From: Cellulomonas sp. WB94
GTDB lineage: Bacteria > Actinomycetota > Actinomycetes > Actinomycetales > Cellulomonadaceae
Direction: 5' to 3'
NCBI RefSeq assembly: GCF_003115775.1
Contig: NZ_QEES01000002.1
Coordinates: forward strand, 1,178,001-1,242,000
DNA: 64,000 nucleotides
The stretch's first letter is position 1; every line of letters starts with the position of its first letter. A program made the translations under genes and the position numbers. This document shows positions 24,787-36,851 of the stretch, one piece after another. The notes under the pieces are model-generated. The model did not search any database. It saw only the letters and a program-made list of their open reading frames with translations, and was not told the DNA's origin.

Positions 24787-26052
24787 TCAGTCGGCGAGCA
24801 GCGCGACGTCCGTCCGGTGGTGCGACCCGGGCAGCGTGATCCGCTCGACCCCGGAGTACGCGGCAGCGCGGGCGGCCGTCTGGTCGGCTCCGACGCCGAC
24901 GACCGACAGCACACGCCCACCGGCCGCGACGAGCTGGTCGCCGGCGGGCCCCTGCGCCAGGGCCGTCCCCGCGTGCAGAACGTGCACGCCGGGCAGCGCG
25001 TCGGCGTCCTCGATGCCGGTGATCGGGTCGCCGCCGCGCGGGTCGGCCGGGTAGCCGTGCGCGGCGATCACGACGGTGACAGCCGCGTCGTCGAGCCACT
25101 CCAGGGGCGCGATCTGGCCGAGCCCGCCGGTCGCGGCGGCGTGCAGCACGCCGGCCAGCGGGGTCGCGAGCCGCGCGAGGACGACCTGCGTCTCGGGGTC
25201 GCCGAACCGCGCGTTGAACTCGACGACGCGCGTGCCCTTGCTGGTCAGCGCGAGACCGACGTAGAGCACGCCGGCGAACGGCGTGCCGCGGCGGGCCATC
25301 TCGTCGATCGTCGGCTGCGCGACGCGGGCCACGACGTCGTCGACGAGGTCGGCGGGTGCCCACGGGAGCGGCGAGTACGCGCCCATGCCGCCCGTGTTCG
25401 GGCCCGCGTCGCCGTCGAGCGCGCGCTTGTAGTCCTGCGCCGGCACGAGCGGGACGACGTGCGCGCCGTCGGACAGGACGAACAGCGACACCTCGGGTCC
25501 GTCGAGGTACTCCTCGATCACGACGCGGCTGCCGGGCTTGGCGAGGCAGGCCTGCGCGTGCGCGAGCGCCTCGGCGCGGTCGGTCGTGACGACGACGCCC
25601 TTGCCCGCGGCGAGACCGTCGTCCTTGACGACGTACGGCGGGCCGAACGTGTCGAGGGCAGCGGCCGCCTCATCGGAGGTCGTGGCGACGCGGGGCTCGG
25701 CGGTGGGGACACCGGCCGCGGCCATGACGTCCTTCGCGAACGCCTTGGAGCCCTCGAGCTGCGCCGCCGCGCCGCTCGGGCCGAAGACGGCGATCCCGGC
25801 GTCGTGCACCGCATCCGCGACCCCGGCCACGAGGGGGGCCTCCGGGCCGACGATGACGAGGTCGACACCGAGGTTCACCGCGAGCGCTGCCACCGCCGCG
25901 CCGTCGAGCGGGTCGACCGGGTGCAGCGTTGCCAGCTGCCCGATCCCGGGGTTCCCGGGCGCCGCGTGCAGCGCCGTCACCTGCGGGTCACGGGACAGCG
26001 CCCGGACGAGGGCGTGCTCGCGAGCACCGGTCCCGACTACGAGGATCTCCAC
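24787..26052 (-). CDS. purD: Phosphoribosylamine-glycine ligase (GAR synthetase)
   Basis: ATP-grasp enzyme of purine synthesis, 421 residues, the family norm. It starts at GTG 26050-26052 ([16 protein letters not shown]), the conserved PurD N-terminus; the open frame further upstream is unrelated. Landmarks: [60 protein letters not shown] and [17 protein letters not shown]. The 3' end ([13 protein letters not shown]) is the part echoed by the relics at 16.5, 18.0 and 19.7 kb. purC, its common neighbour, is 20 kb away. Confidence 0.97.
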   Translation of the reverse strand: MEILVVGTGAREHALVRALSRDPQVTALHAAPGNPGIGQLATLHPVDPLDGAAVAALAVNLGVDLVIVGPEAPLVAGVADAVHDAGIAVFGPSGAAAQLEGSKAFAKDVMAAAGVPTAEPRVATTSDEAAAALDTFGPPYVVKDDGLAAGKGVVVTTDRAEALAHAQACLAKPGSRVVIEEYLDGPEVSLFVLSDGAHVVPLVPAQDYKRALDGDAGPNTGGMGAYSPLPWAPADLVDDVVARVAQPTIDEMARRGTPFAGVLYVGLALTSKGTRVVEFNARFGDPETQVVLARLATPLAGVLHAAATGGLGQIAPLEWLDDAAVTVVIAAHGYPADPRGGDPITGIEDADALPGVHVLHAGTALAQGPAGDQLVAAGGRVLSVVGVGADQTAARAAAYSGVERITLPGSHHRTDVALLAD

Positions 26053-26102
26053 GCTGCCGGAGTGTATCGGCGCTCCGCGCCCGACGGCGGCCCGGTCCGC
26101 GG

Positions 26103-26786
26103 TCAGATGCCCTCGAGGCGCTGCTCGAGGCCCGACCGGACCGTCGGCCACTCCGACGCGAGGATCGAGAACACGACGGTGTCGCGCCGCGTGCCGTCGG
26201 CCCGGACGACGTGCTCGCGCAGGACCCCCTCGCGCACGGCACCGAGCCTGGCGATGGCGGCCTGCGAGCGCACGTTGATCGCGTCCGTCTGGATCTTCAC
26301 GCGGTGCATGTGGCAGTCGTCGAACGCGTGGGTGAGCAGCGCGAGCTTCGTCGCAGGGTTGACGACGCCCGCCCACACGTCGGGGGCGTACGCCGTCCAG
26401 CCGAGATGGACGCGTTCGTTGGCCACGTCGACGTCACCCAGGCTGCTCGTGCCGACGAGCCGTCCGGCGGGCCCGACGTCGGACGTGCGGGCCAGCCGGA
26501 TCGCGTAGGCCGCCTGAGCGGGACGGCCGGTCAGCGCGGCGATCCACGCGGTCATGGCACGCGGGGTCGGCGGGCGACCTCGTGGTCCCCCGCCGAACCC
26601 CGCGGCCCAGACGCGCTCGTCGTTGAGCGCGACGAACAGCTCGTCCGCGTCGGCCTCGCCGAGCGGCGTGAGTCGGACCTCCTGGTTCGCCAGCACGGCT
26701 CCGGACGGCGCGGTGGCCTCGCCGTGCCCGACCACCACCGCCTGCTCGACGACCGCGGGCTGGGTCACGACGTCCGACTGCTCCAT
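26103..26786 (-). CDS. GNAT-family N-acetyltransferase (RimJ/RimL type)
   Basis: 227 residues from ATG 26784-26786. The first ~35 residues are a variable, possibly disordered lead. The GNAT core starts at [20 protein letters not shown], with [31 protein letters not shown] and the C-terminal [46 protein letters not shown], typical of ribosomal-protein or small-molecule acetyltransferases of this clade. It lies just upstream of purD on the same strand with a 50-bp gap. Substrate unknown. Confidence 0.85.
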   Translation of the reverse strand: MEQSDVVTQPAVVEQAVVVGHGEATAPSGAVLANQEVRLTPLGEADADELFVALNDERVWAAGFGGGPRGRPPTPRAMTAWIAALTGRPAQAAYAIRLARTSDVGPAGRLVGTSSLGDVDVANERVHLGWTAYAPDVWAGVVNPATKLALLTHAFDDCHMHRVKIQTDAINVRSQAAIARLGAVREGVLREHVVRADGTRRDTVVFSILASEWPTVRSGLEQRLEGI

Positions 26787-26806
26787 GCGACGACCGTAGC
26801 GGCCCC

Positions 26807-28720
26807 TCAGCTCGCGGCGAGACGCGCGCGCAGCGTCGTGAGCTCCTGCGTCATGGCCTCCGGGAGGCGGTCTCCGAACCGCTCGAAGAACTCCTGCGTG
26901 AGGTCGCACTCGGCCGACCACGGCTGAGGATCGATGGCGAAGAGAGCCGACACGTCCTCGGCCGGCAGGTCGAGACCTGTCAGGTCGAGCGCGCCGGGAG
27001 CGGGCAGGAGACCGACCTGCGACTCGACGGCACCGACGGCCTCGTCGCCCGCGACCCGACCGAGCGCCCACGCGAGCACGCGCGAGTTCTCGCCGAACCC
27101 GGGCCACAGCCAGCGACCGTCGGCCCCCTTGCGGAACCAGTTGACCTGGAAGACCGCCGGCAGCGGGACGCCCCGGGCCGTGAGCTCGTCGCCGAGCCGC
27201 AGCCAGTGGCCCCAGTGGTCGGCCATGTTGTAGCCGCAGAACGGGAGCATCGCGAACGGGTCGCGGCGCAGCGCCCCGACGGTCCCCTCGGCGGCGGCCG
27301 TCTGCTCCGAGGAGATCGTCGCGCCCATGAACACCCCGTGCGCCCAGTCGCGCGCCTGGGTCACGAGCGGGACGTTGGTGGCCCGACGACCGCCGAAGAG
27401 GATCGCGTCGATCGGGACGCCCGCCGGGGAGTCCCAGTCGTCGGCGATGCTCGGGCACTGGTCGGCGGCGACCGTGAACCGCGAGTTGGGGTGCGCGGCC
27501 GGACGGCCCGACGACGGCGTCCAGTCCTGGCCCTGCCAGTCGGTGAGGTGCTCGGGCGCCTCGTCGGTCAGGCCCTCCCACCACACGTCCCCGTCGTCGG
27601 TCAGCGCGACGTTCGTGAAGATGACGTTCGAGTGCAGGGTCTCGATCGCTGTCGGGTTCGTCGTGATGCCCGTGCCCGGTGCGACACCGAAGAACCCGGC
27701 CTCGGGGTTGATCGCGCGCAGCCGGCCGTCCGTGCCGGGTCCGCCCGGGCGCATCCACGCGATGTCGTCGCCGATCGTCTCGACCTTCCAGCCGGGGATC
27801 GTCGGGCGCAGCATCGCGAGGTTCGTCTTGCCGCACGCCGACGGGAACGCGGCCGCGAGGTGGAACACGCGGTCCTTCGGGTCGGTGATCCGCAGGATGA
27901 GCATGTGCTCGGCGAGCCAGCCCTCGTCGCGGGCCATGACGGACGCGATGCGCAGCGCGAAGCACTTCTTGCCGAGCAGGGCGTTCCCGCCGTATCCCGA
28001 GCCGAACGACCAGATCTCTCGGGTCTCGGGGAACTGGACGATGTACTTGCGCTCGCTGCACGGCCAGGGCACGTCGTCGATCCGCTCGCCGTCGAGGGCG
28101 ACGAGCGGTGCCCCGACCGAGTGCACCGCGGGCACGAACGCGCCGTCGTCGCCGAGCAGGTCGAGGACCGGGGTGCCCGCGCGCGTCATCGTCAGCATGC
28201 TCACGACGACGTACGGCGAGTCGGTGAGCTGGACGCCGAGCTGGGAGATCGGGCCGCCGAGCGGTCCCATCGAGAACGGGACGACGTACATCGCCCGGCC
28301 CCGCATCGACCCTTCGAAGACCCCGCGGAGCTCGGCGCGCATCACGGCCGGCTCACGCCAGTTGTTCGTCGGACCGGCGTCCTCGGGCCGCTCGGAGCAG
28401 ATGAAGGTGCGGTCCTCGACGCGCGCGACGTCGCGGGGGTCCGAGCGGGCCAGGTAGCTGTTCGGGCGGCGCACGGGGTTGAGCCGGATGAGCGTGCCGG
28501 ACGCGACCATGAGCTCGGTGAGCTCGCGGCGCTGGGCGTCCGAGCCGTCGACCCAGACGACCGCGTCGGGCCGGGTGAGGGCGGCGATGTGGCTCACCCA
28601 GGCGAGCAGCTCGGTGTGCGACGTCGGGGCGCCGGCGGCGTGGTCTTCGCTGGCGGGCGCCGGGGCGACGGCCATCCGGGTGCGTGCCGTGTTCGCGACG
28701 GACGTGGCGACGAGGGTCAT
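26807..28720 (-). CDS. pckG: Phosphoenolpyruvate carboxykinase (GTP)
   Basis: Converts oxaloacetate and GTP to PEP, the entry to gluconeogenesis. 637 residues. ATG 28718-28720 follows GGAGG at 8 bp. Motifs of the GTP class: [38 protein letters not shown] with active-site Cys and the kinase-1a loop, [30 protein letters not shown] and [16 protein letters not shown]. The N-terminal ~30 residues vary and a start at MAVAPAPAS is possible. Divergent from a RamB-like regulator across 164 bp that hold a perfect 16-bp palindrome. Confidence 0.95.
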   Translation of the reverse strand: MTLVATSVANTARTRMAVAPAPASEDHAAGAPTSHTELLAWVSHIAALTRPDAVVWVDGSDAQRRELTELMVASGTLIRLNPVRRPNSYLARSDPRDVARVEDRTFICSERPEDAGPTNNWREPAVMRAELRGVFEGSMRGRAMYVVPFSMGPLGGPISQLGVQLTDSPYVVVSMLTMTRAGTPVLDLLGDDGAFVPAVHSVGAPLVALDGERIDDVPWPCSERKYIVQFPETREIWSFGSGYGGNALLGKKCFALRIASVMARDEGWLAEHMLILRITDPKDRVFHLAAAFPSACGKTNLAMLRPTIPGWKVETIGDDIAWMRPGGPGTDGRLRAINPEAGFFGVAPGTGITTNPTAIETLHSNVIFTNVALTDDGDVWWEGLTDEAPEHLTDWQGQDWTPSSGRPAAHPNSRFTVAADQCPSIADDWDSPAGVPIDAILFGGRRATNVPLVTQARDWAHGVFMGATISSEQTAAAEGTVGALRRDPFAMLPFCGYNMADHWGHWLRLGDELTARGVPLPAVFQVNWFRKGADGRWLWPGFGENSRVLAWALGRVAGDEAVGAVESQVGLLPAPGALDLTGLDLPAEDVSALFAIDPQPWSAECDLTQEFFERFGDRLPEAMTQELTTLRARLAAS

Positions 28721-28837
28721 GAGAAATGCCTCCGGTTCGGGCGGACGGCCGCGGCGGTAGCTGCGGCCTGTGCGCGCTGAAGTGATCTCTTCCAGAGTTC
28801 GCCATGTCCGGCAGGGTTTCAACGACTCGCATCTGTC

Positions 28838-28853
28838 AAGAACGGCCGTTCTT
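28838..28853. promoter_or_regulatory. Perfect 16-bp palindrome, possible operator
   Basis: AAGAACGGCCGTTCTT is its own reverse complement. It lies in the divergent pckG/ramB-like intergenic region, 32 bp before the chosen start of the regulator and 118 bp before pckG. It could be the binding site of the XRE-type regulator or another factor. The sequence differs from the RamB motif known in Corynebacterium. Confidence 0.55.
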
Positions 28854-28884
28854 TCGCTACTGTCAGGAGGTGACCGACGAGACG

Positions 28885-30402
28885 ATGGACCTCCCGCCCG
28901 GTGCCCCCGTGCCCGCGGGTGACGGCTCGCGCGCCCGGCGCCCGGCGAACACCGGCGACCGCCTCACGCTCGGCCGGCGCATCCGGCACTTCCGCACCGT
29001 GCGTTCGATGACGCTCGACCAGCTCGCCCGCGAGACCGGCACCGCCCCCAGCCAGCTCTCGCTCATCGAGAACGGCCACCGCGAGCCCCGGCTGTCGCTG
29101 CTCGGTGAGATCGCGACGGCCCTGCACGTCGAGGTCGCCGACCTCATCGCCCCCGAGCCACCCAGCCGCCGGGCCGCCCTCGAGATCGCCCTCGACCGCG
29201 CGCAGCGCTCCCAGGCGTACACGGGCCTGGGCCTGCCCGCGGTCCGTCCGAGCCGCGGCATGCCGCTCGAGGCGCTCGAGGCGCTCGTCGGCCTGCACGC
29301 CGAGCTCGACCGCCGCGAGCGCCAGTCGATCGCGACGCCCGAGGAGGCCCGCCGGGCCAACACCGAGCTGCGCCTGTGGATGCGCGAGCGCGACAACTAC
29401 CTGCCCGCGATCGAGCAGGTCGGCGAGGACCTCGCGCGCGCCGCGGGGTACACCGTCGGAGCCCTGACGCACCGGGCCGTCGCGCGCATCGCCGCCCAGC
29501 TCGGGTTCCAGATCCTCCACGTCGACGACCTGCCGCACTCCACCCGCACCGTCACGGACCTCGAGGGCGGGCGGATCTACCTGCCGCCCGCGTCCATCCC
29601 CGGCGGCCACGGGCTGCGGTCGCTCGCACTGCAGGCCATCGGCCATCGCGTGCTCGGTCACGACCGGCCCGTCTCGTACGCCGACTTCCTGCGCCAGCGC
29701 CTCGAGATCAACTACTTCGCGGCGTCGTGCCTCATGCCCCGGAGCGCCGCGCTCGAGTTCCTCGGGGCGGCCAAGCGCGCCAAGGACCTCGCGATCGAGG
29801 ACTTCCGGGACGCGTTCGGCGTCACGCACGAGGCCGCCGCGCACCGTTTCACGAACCTCGCGACGAGCGAGCTGGGCCTGCCCGTGCACTTCCTGCGCGT
29901 GGACGACGACGGCGCTCTCGCACGCGGCTACGAGAACGACGGCGTCGGCTTCGCGACCGACCCGACGGGCTCCATCGAGGGCCAGCACGTCTGCCGCCAC
30001 TGGGCCGCACGGGTCGCCCTGAGCCGCCACGACCGGACGACCGAGTTCCACCAGTACACCGACACCCCCGAGGGCACGTTCTGGTGCACCGCGCAGACCG
30101 GCGTGTCCGACGCGGGTCAGTTCTCCATCACCATCGGCGTGCCGTTCGCGCACGCGTCCTGGTTCCGCGGTCGCGACACGAAGCTGCGGACGCAGTCACG
30201 GTGCCCCGACCCGTCGTGCTGCCGCCGGCCCGACACCGCTCTGGCCGCGCGCTGGAGCGACCACTCCTGGCCGAGTGCACGGCTGCACGCGCAGGTCCTC
30301 AGCCCGCTGCCGCAGGGCACGTTCCCCGGGGTCGACGACGCCGAGGTCTACGCGTTCCTCGACCGCCACGCGACGCAGGCCCCACGGGACCAGCCCCGCT
30401 GA
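28885..30402 (+). CDS. XRE-family regulator with ImmA/IrrE-like and ScfR domains (RamB-like)
   Basis: 505-residue regulator. N-terminal HTH at residues ~30-85: [46 protein letters not shown] long linker follows, then an IrrE-like segment with [17 protein letters not shown] and [22 protein letters not shown], and a C-terminal domain with [24 protein letters not shown] cysteines and [13 protein letters not shown]. This is the arrangement of RamB/ScfR acyl-metabolite-sensing regulators of acetate and gluconeogenic genes. Starts at ATG 28885 or GTG 28870; AGGAGG at 28865-28870 fits neither perfectly. Divergence from pckG suggests that it controls that gene. Confidence 0.85.
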   Translation: MDLPPGAPVPAGDGSRARRPANTGDRLTLGRRIRHFRTVRSMTLDQLARETGTAPSQLSLIENGHREPRLSLLGEIATALHVEVADLIAPEPPSRRAALEIALDRAQRSQAYTGLGLPAVRPSRGMPLEALEALVGLHAELDRRERQSIATPEEARRANTELRLWMRERDNYLPAIEQVGEDLARAAGYTVGALTHRAVARIAAQLGFQILHVDDLPHSTRTVTDLEGGRIYLPPASIPGGHGLRSLALQAIGHRVLGHDRPVSYADFLRQRLEINYFAASCLMPRSAALEFLGAAKRAKDLAIEDFRDAFGVTHEAAAHRFTNLATSELGLPVHFLRVDDDGALARGYENDGVGFATDPTGSIEGQHVCRHWAARVALSRHDRTTEFHQYTDTPEGTFWCTAQTGVSDAGQFSITIGVPFAHASWFRGRDTKLRTQSRCPDPSCCRRPDTALAARWSDHSWPSARLHAQVLSPLPQGTFPGVDDAEVYAFLDRHATQAPRDQPR

Positions 30403-30453
30403 CGGGCGGATCCGCCGAGGACGGGCCCGGCGCGGCCTTCGACGCCGGCAGGC

Positions 30454-30516
30454 GCCGAACCGGCCGAACCGGCCGAACCGGCCGGACGAGCCGGACGAGC
30501 CGGACGAGCCGAACGG
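30454..30516. repeat. Seven 9-bp tandem repeats at the purA 3' end
   Basis: Three GCCGAACCG units are followed by three GCCGGACGA and one GCCGAACGG, continuous up to the base before the purA stop codon. It lies between the convergent regulator and purA. The units could arise by slippage and may fold as a weak terminator; no hairpin with a U-run is present. Confidence 0.85.
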
Positions 30517-31941
<1,425 letters not shown>

Positions 31942-31973
31942 TCATCGGCGGTCCGCCCCCGCCGGCGAACCGG

Positions 31974-32399
31974 TCAGCGCAGGCCGGAGATCTCGTCCTC
32001 GGACGTCCCCGAGTCCGCGAGGAACCGCGCGATCCGGTCGACCTCCTCCTCCTCGCCGATCGCCTCGGCCGCCTCCTCGAGCGCGAGCAGGGCCCGCAGG
32101 AACCCGAGGTTCGGCTCGTGGTCGGCGGGGATCGGTCCCTGGCCGCGCCAGCCGGCCTTGCGCAGCGCGTCGAGCCCGCGGTGGTACCCGGTCCGGGCGT
32201 AGGCGTAGGCCGCGACGGGGTCGCCGTCGTCGGCCAGCGCGCGCTCCGCGAGCAGCGCCCAGGCGTACGGCGACGCCGGGTTCTCGCGCGCGGCGTCCTG
32301 CAGGTCGGCGCCGGCGGTCAGCGCGGCACGCACGTCGGCGTCGGGACCGTCGGCGGGCAGGCGGACGGGTTCGGGGCCCAAGAGGTTGTCGTGGCTCAT
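31974..32399 (-). CDS. DUF3151 family protein
   Basis: 141 residues, all helical, with MSHDNLLGPEPVRLP at the start, ENPASPYAWALLAERAL (TPR-like helices), AYAYARTGYHRGLDALRKAGWRGQGPIP and an acidic C-terminus. This is the actinobacterial DUF3151 family, regularly found near purA or fba. Function is unknown; a TPR-like fold suggests a protein-protein adaptor. Probably leads the transcript that includes purA, though the gap is 170 bp. Confidence 0.85.
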   Translation of the reverse strand: MSHDNLLGPEPVRLPADGPDADVRAALTAGADLQDAARENPASPYAWALLAERALADDGDPVAAYAYARTGYHRGLDALRKAGWRGQGPIPADHEPNLGFLRALLALEEAAEAIGEEEEVDRIARFLADSGTSEDEISGLR

Positions 32400-32521
32400 G
32401 CCCCCATCCTCGCGCGGTGCGGCCCGACGTGCGGCCCGCGGCGACCGTCATTACAGTCGAACCCGCCAGCCGACGCGGTTGAACCCGCCACTGTCCCCCC
32501 GAACCCTCCCCGAACCTGAGG

Positions 32522-32863
32522 ATGCCGATGATCGAGGTCGTCGCGACACCGTCGGAGACGACGCTCGTCCTCGCGGGTGACCTCGACGTCGCCGAGCGCG
32601 ACGCGTTCCCCGAGGCTCGCGCCCGGATCGCGGGCATGCGGCACGGCCGCCTCGTCGTCGACATGTGCGGCGTGACCTTCATGGACTCGACGGGCGCCGC
32701 GTTCCTCATCTCGCTCGCCGACGCCGGCAACGCCCGGGGCAGCCAGACGGTGCTGCGCGGGACCGACGAGCGTGACCTGTTCGTGCTGTCGGTGTGCGGG
32801 GTCCTCGACCTGTTCGTGATCCAGGCCGACTGCGACGTCGAGGCGCACGCGCCGACCCCGTAG
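32522..32863 (+). CDS. STAS-domain anti-sigma factor antagonist
   Basis: 113 residues comprising one STAS domain: TTLVLAGDLDVAERDAF, GRLVVDMCGVTFMDSTGAAFLI and TVLRGTDERDLFVLSV. The Ser in MDSTG is the standard phosphorylation site. In partner-switching systems the unphosphorylated form binds an RsbW-like kinase and frees a sigma factor. It sits tail to tail with the PAS/SpoIIE/HATPase gene 35 bp away. It could be a dephosphorylation substrate of that protein's phosphatase domain. Confidence 0.85.
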   Translation: MPMIEVVATPSETTLVLAGDLDVAERDAFPEARARIAGMRHGRLVVDMCGVTFMDSTGAAFLISLADAGNARGSQTVLRGTDERDLFVLSVCGVLDLFVIQADCDVEAHAPTP

Positions 32864-32898
32864 GCCGCAGGCCGCCGAGCCCGTCAGGGGCCGACCTC

Positions 32899-35040
32899 TC
32901 AGACGTCGGTGCCCTCGCCGGCGCGGATCTTCGCCCACACGACCTTGCCCGTGCCGGCCGGCCGCCAGCCCCAGTCCGCCAGGCGCTCGACGATCTGCAT
33001 GCCGAACCCGCCGACCCGTCCGCGGTGGCCGTCGGTCGTCACAGGCGGCGCGGGGTTCGCGTCCTCGACCTCGATCCGCAGCCCGTCCTCGGTGTCGTCG
33101 AGACGCAGCAGCACGTGCCCCCACCCGTGGAGCACCGCGTTCGCGACGAGCTCGGAGACGACCAGCTCGGCGCTCGGGCCGCACGTCAGGCCCCAGGCCT
33201 GGCACGTGCGCACGACCGCGTGCCGGGCACGACCGGCCGCCGCGGGCTCGCTCGGCAGCCGCCACCGCCGTGAGCGTGGGCTGCGCGCGACGGACCCGTC
33301 GACCGCCGGGTCGGGGATGCGCACGACGACGACCGCGACGTCGTCCTCCGGGTCGTCGGCGAGCCGCGCGAGCAGGTCCTCGCCGATGCCCGCGGCGTCG
33401 GTCGCGGTCACGCCCTCGGCGGCCTCACGCAGCGCCGCGAGGCCCTCGCGCAACGCGCGGTCCCGCCGTTCGATGAGGCCGTCCGTGTAGAGGACAAGGA
33501 CGTCGCCCGGAGCCAGCGGGACCTCCGACGTCGTGCGGGGGCCGACGGAGATGCCGATCAGCCGCCCGCCGGCCTCGTCGAGCTCCGTCACGCGGCCGTC
33601 GCGCACGAGCAGCCCGGGGAGGTGGCCGGCGCGGGAGTACGCGAGCCGCCAGGTGTCGTCCGTCCGCGTGAGCGTCATCAGGACGAGAGCCGCGGGGCGT
33701 GGGATCCGCATGCCGGCGACCAGCTGGTCGACGCGCTCGAGGACGAGCCCCGGCGTCCGGACCTCGAACGCGTACGTCCGCACGACCGAGCGCAGCTGGC
33801 CCATCGACGCGGCGGCCTCGATGTCATGCCCGACGACGTCCCCGATGACGACACCCACGACGTCCGCATCGATCTCGAGCACGTCGAACCAGTCGCCGCC
33901 GACCTGCGCGTGCGCGGAGCTCGGCGCGTAGTACGACCAGACGTCGAGGCCGTCGACGTCGGCCTGTTCGGGCAGCATCGACCGCTGGAGCGTCTCGGCG
34001 ACCCGGTGCTCACGCTCGTACAGCCGGGCGTTGTCGACGGCGAGCCCGACGCGGCGCGTCGTGAGCTGGAGCACGGTCCCGACCGCGCTGTCGATCGCCG
34101 CGGCGTCGGTCCCGTCCGAGGGGACCACGACGAGCACCCCGAGGACCCGGCGACGGCCCGGCACGGGCAGCACGACCACGCCGGACGGCGCTTCGGGCAG
34201 GCGCGTCACGGCCCTGCGCACCTGGTCGGCGAGCCACCCGGACGCGGTCGAGGCAGCCGGTGCCGCCAGGTCCAGGTCGACGGGCTGGGTGCGCTCGCCG
34301 GTCAGGAGCTCGTGGACGGGGTCGACCGCCTGCGTGCACGGCGATGCCGCCGCGTCCTGCGCGGCCGCTCCGACCTCGACGACCGCTGCGTGACGGCGTC
34401 CGACCCGGTACGGGGGCGTGTCGGTGCCGTCGGCCGGCCGCAGCCCGTCGTCGTCCTCCAGGTAGAAGCCGGCCCACCGCACCACCGAACGGCCCAGGAC
34501 GCCCGCGACCTCACCGAGCGAGCTCGGGTCGTCGAGGTCCATGAGGATGTCGGAGATCCGCGAGATGATCCCGATGCTCGTCCGCTCGCGGCGCTCGCGC
34601 TCGACCTCGGCGAGCTGCTCGCGGTGGCGCTCCTCGAGGTCGGTGACGTCGACGAGCACGTAGAACCAGTGCGTGATCCCGTCCTGGTCCCCCTGGACGG
34701 GGGCGATCGACACGCGCGTCCATGACGGCGTCCCGTCGGCGGCCACCGTGCGCAGCGTCTCGGCCCACGGCTGCCCGTCGGCGATCGCGGCCCGGAACCT
34801 GTCGATCAGCTCGGGGTGGGTGTCCGGCCCGAGGAGCCGTCCCGGCGCCTGGCCGACGATCTCCTCGGCGGTGAACCCCGTGCGCCGGACGAACGCGTCG
34901 TTGACCCACACGATGGTCTGAGCGGGTGAGCCCGCCGCCGCGATGTACATGGGGACGTCGGCGGCCCGGAAGGCCCGCTCGCGCACCTCCGCGAGAGCGT
35001 CCGGAGGCGGATCGATCGTCGAACAGTTGACCGCCACCAC
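32899..35040 (-). CDS. PAS-GAF-SpoIIE phosphatase-HATPase multidomain stress regulator
   Basis: 713 residues. Order: PAS domain (~10-130, IVWVNDAFVRRTGFTAEEIVG), GAF-like region (~150-345, with a variable loop), PP2C/SpoIIE phosphatase (~365-570: HAQVGGDWFDVLEI, VIGDVVGHDIEAA, LVLYTDGLIERR), and a C-terminal HATPase_c kinase domain (~590-713: LVVSELVANAVLHGWGH, EDANPAPP, GRVGGFGMQIVERLADWGW). Joining an RsbU-like phosphatase to an RsbW-like kinase in one chain is common in high-GC actinobacteria. Flanked on both sides by STAS antagonist genes, it forms a local partner-switch module. No sigma factor gene is nearby. Cytoplasmic. Confidence 0.9.
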   Translation of the reverse strand: MVAVNCSTIDPPPDALAEVRERAFRAADVPMYIAAAGSPAQTIVWVNDAFVRRTGFTAEEIVGQAPGRLLGPDTHPELIDRFRAAIADGQPWAETLRTVAADGTPSWTRVSIAPVQGDQDGITHWFYVLVDVTDLEERHREQLAEVERERRERTSIGIISRISDILMDLDDPSSLGEVAGVLGRSVVRWAGFYLEDDDGLRPADGTDTPPYRVGRRHAAVVEVGAAAQDAAASPCTQAVDPVHELLTGERTQPVDLDLAAPAASTASGWLADQVRRAVTRLPEAPSGVVVLPVPGRRRVLGVLVVVPSDGTDAAAIDSAVGTVLQLTTRRVGLAVDNARLYEREHRVAETLQRSMLPEQADVDGLDVWSYYAPSSAHAQVGGDWFDVLEIDADVVGVVIGDVVGHDIEAAASMGQLRSVVRTYAFEVRTPGLVLERVDQLVAGMRIPRPAALVLMTLTRTDDTWRLAYSRAGHLPGLLVRDGRVTELDEAGGRLIGISVGPRTTSEVPLAPGDVLVLYTDGLIERRDRALREGLAALREAAEGVTATDAAGIGEDLLARLADDPEDDVAVVVVRIPDPAVDGSVARSPRSRRWRLPSEPAAAGRARHAVVRTCQAWGLTCGPSAELVVSELVANAVLHGWGHVLLRLDDTEDGLRIEVEDANPAPPVTTDGHRGRVGGFGMQIVERLADWGWRPAGTGKVVWAKIRAGEGTDV

Positions 35041-35138
35041 CTCCGATCGTCTAGCGTTCCCCCATGTCGTGAGTCCGACCGTGGACTGGGCACGTGCCGG
35101 GAACCGAGGGCGGTCGCCCTCATCCGGAGAGGAGCATC

Positions 35139-35576
35139 GTGCGCGACGTTAACAGCCGGACGGGCCACGGGCCCGCTGAGGACGCCACCGGACTGCACGC
35201 CGACCGGAGCGCCCCGCCGCGCGGCGAACCCGGAGCCGTGCACGTGATCCTCGGCGCCGACCGCACCCGGATCGTCCTGTCGGGCGAGATCGACGCGGAT
35301 CTCGGCACCGACCTCCACCAGGCGACGGCCGATGCCGAGCAGTCCGGCCTCCCCATCGAGGTCGACACCCACCACGTGACGTTCATGGACTCCTCGGGGG
35401 TCGCGTTCCTCGCACGCCTGGCGACCCGGAGCCAGCACCGCGTCCGGCTGCTGCGCGTCCCCCCGACCGTGCGGTTCCTGCTCGAGGTCACCCGCATCGG
35501 CGAGCTGCTCGACGTGGTCGACGACGACGCAGAGACGCAGTTCGAGGCTCGCGGCGACGGCAACCTGCTCTCCTGA
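35139..35576 (+). CDS. STAS-domain anti-sigma factor antagonist (second)
   Basis: 145 residues from GTG 35139, with GGAGAGGAG 4 bp upstream; an upstream in-frame start at 35094 lacks such a site. About 30 variable N-terminal residues precede the STAS core: TRIVLSGEIDADLGTDLHQA, IEVDTHHVTFMDSSGVAFLARLA and RFLLEVTRIGELLDVV. The phosphorylatable Ser in MDSSG is present. Divergent from the multidomain phosphatase/kinase gene, with both promoters in a 98-bp gap, so the pair is probably co-regulated. It differs clearly from the STAS protein at 32.5 kb. Confidence 0.85.
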   Translation: MRDVNSRTGHGPAEDATGLHADRSAPPRGEPGAVHVILGADRTRIVLSGEIDADLGTDLHQATADAEQSGLPIEVDTHHVTFMDSSGVAFLARLATRSQHRVRLLRVPPTVRFLLEVTRIGELLDVVDDDAETQFEARGDGNLLS

Positions 35577-35616
35577 CGCGCTGAACCTCTGACGCGCTGA
35601 TCCTCTGGCGCGCTGA

Positions 35617-35660
35617 CCCGGCACGGCCGAGGGCCCGGCACGGCCGAGGGCCCGGCACGG
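35617..35660. repeat. 17-bp tandem repeat, two full copies and a partial one
   Basis: CCCGGCACGGCCGAGGG occurs at 35617-35633 and 35634-35650, then CCCGGCACGG. The last copy doubles as the left arm of the hairpin at 35644-35702. Confidence 0.85.
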
Positions 35661-35702
35661 CACCGACGTCCATCGGACGGTGGTGCCGGACCGGGCCCTC
35701 GG
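35644..35702. terminator. Large inverted repeat between convergent genes, likely bidirectional terminator
   Basis: CCGAGGGCCCGG (35644-35655) and CCGGGCCCTCGG (35691-35702) form a perfect 12-bp stem around a ~35-bp loop with additional partial pairing (GGCACC/GGTGCC). It lies between the STAS gene (+) and fbaA (-). No U-run follows, as is usual in high-GC actinobacteria. Confidence 0.75.
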
Positions 35703-35745
35703 GCCTGTCTGGGTCGTTCAGGTCGTACTGGTCGTGCGGGCTGGG

Positions 35746-36768
<1,023 letters not shown>

Positions 36769-36851
36769 CGACGGATCTCCTGGAGGTAGAAGGGGGGTGG
36801 TGACTTCGTGCCGATTCTTTCACGTCCGGCCGTGGGCAGGGCCGGGACGTC

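Noticed and set aside
28721-28822. Longer N-terminus for PEP carboxykinase
   Set aside because: The extension lacks family similarity and the ATG at 28720 has a good ribosome-binding site.
30454-30516. Short repeats considered as a CRISPR array
   Set aside because: Units are 9 bp with no spacers and no cas genes are present.
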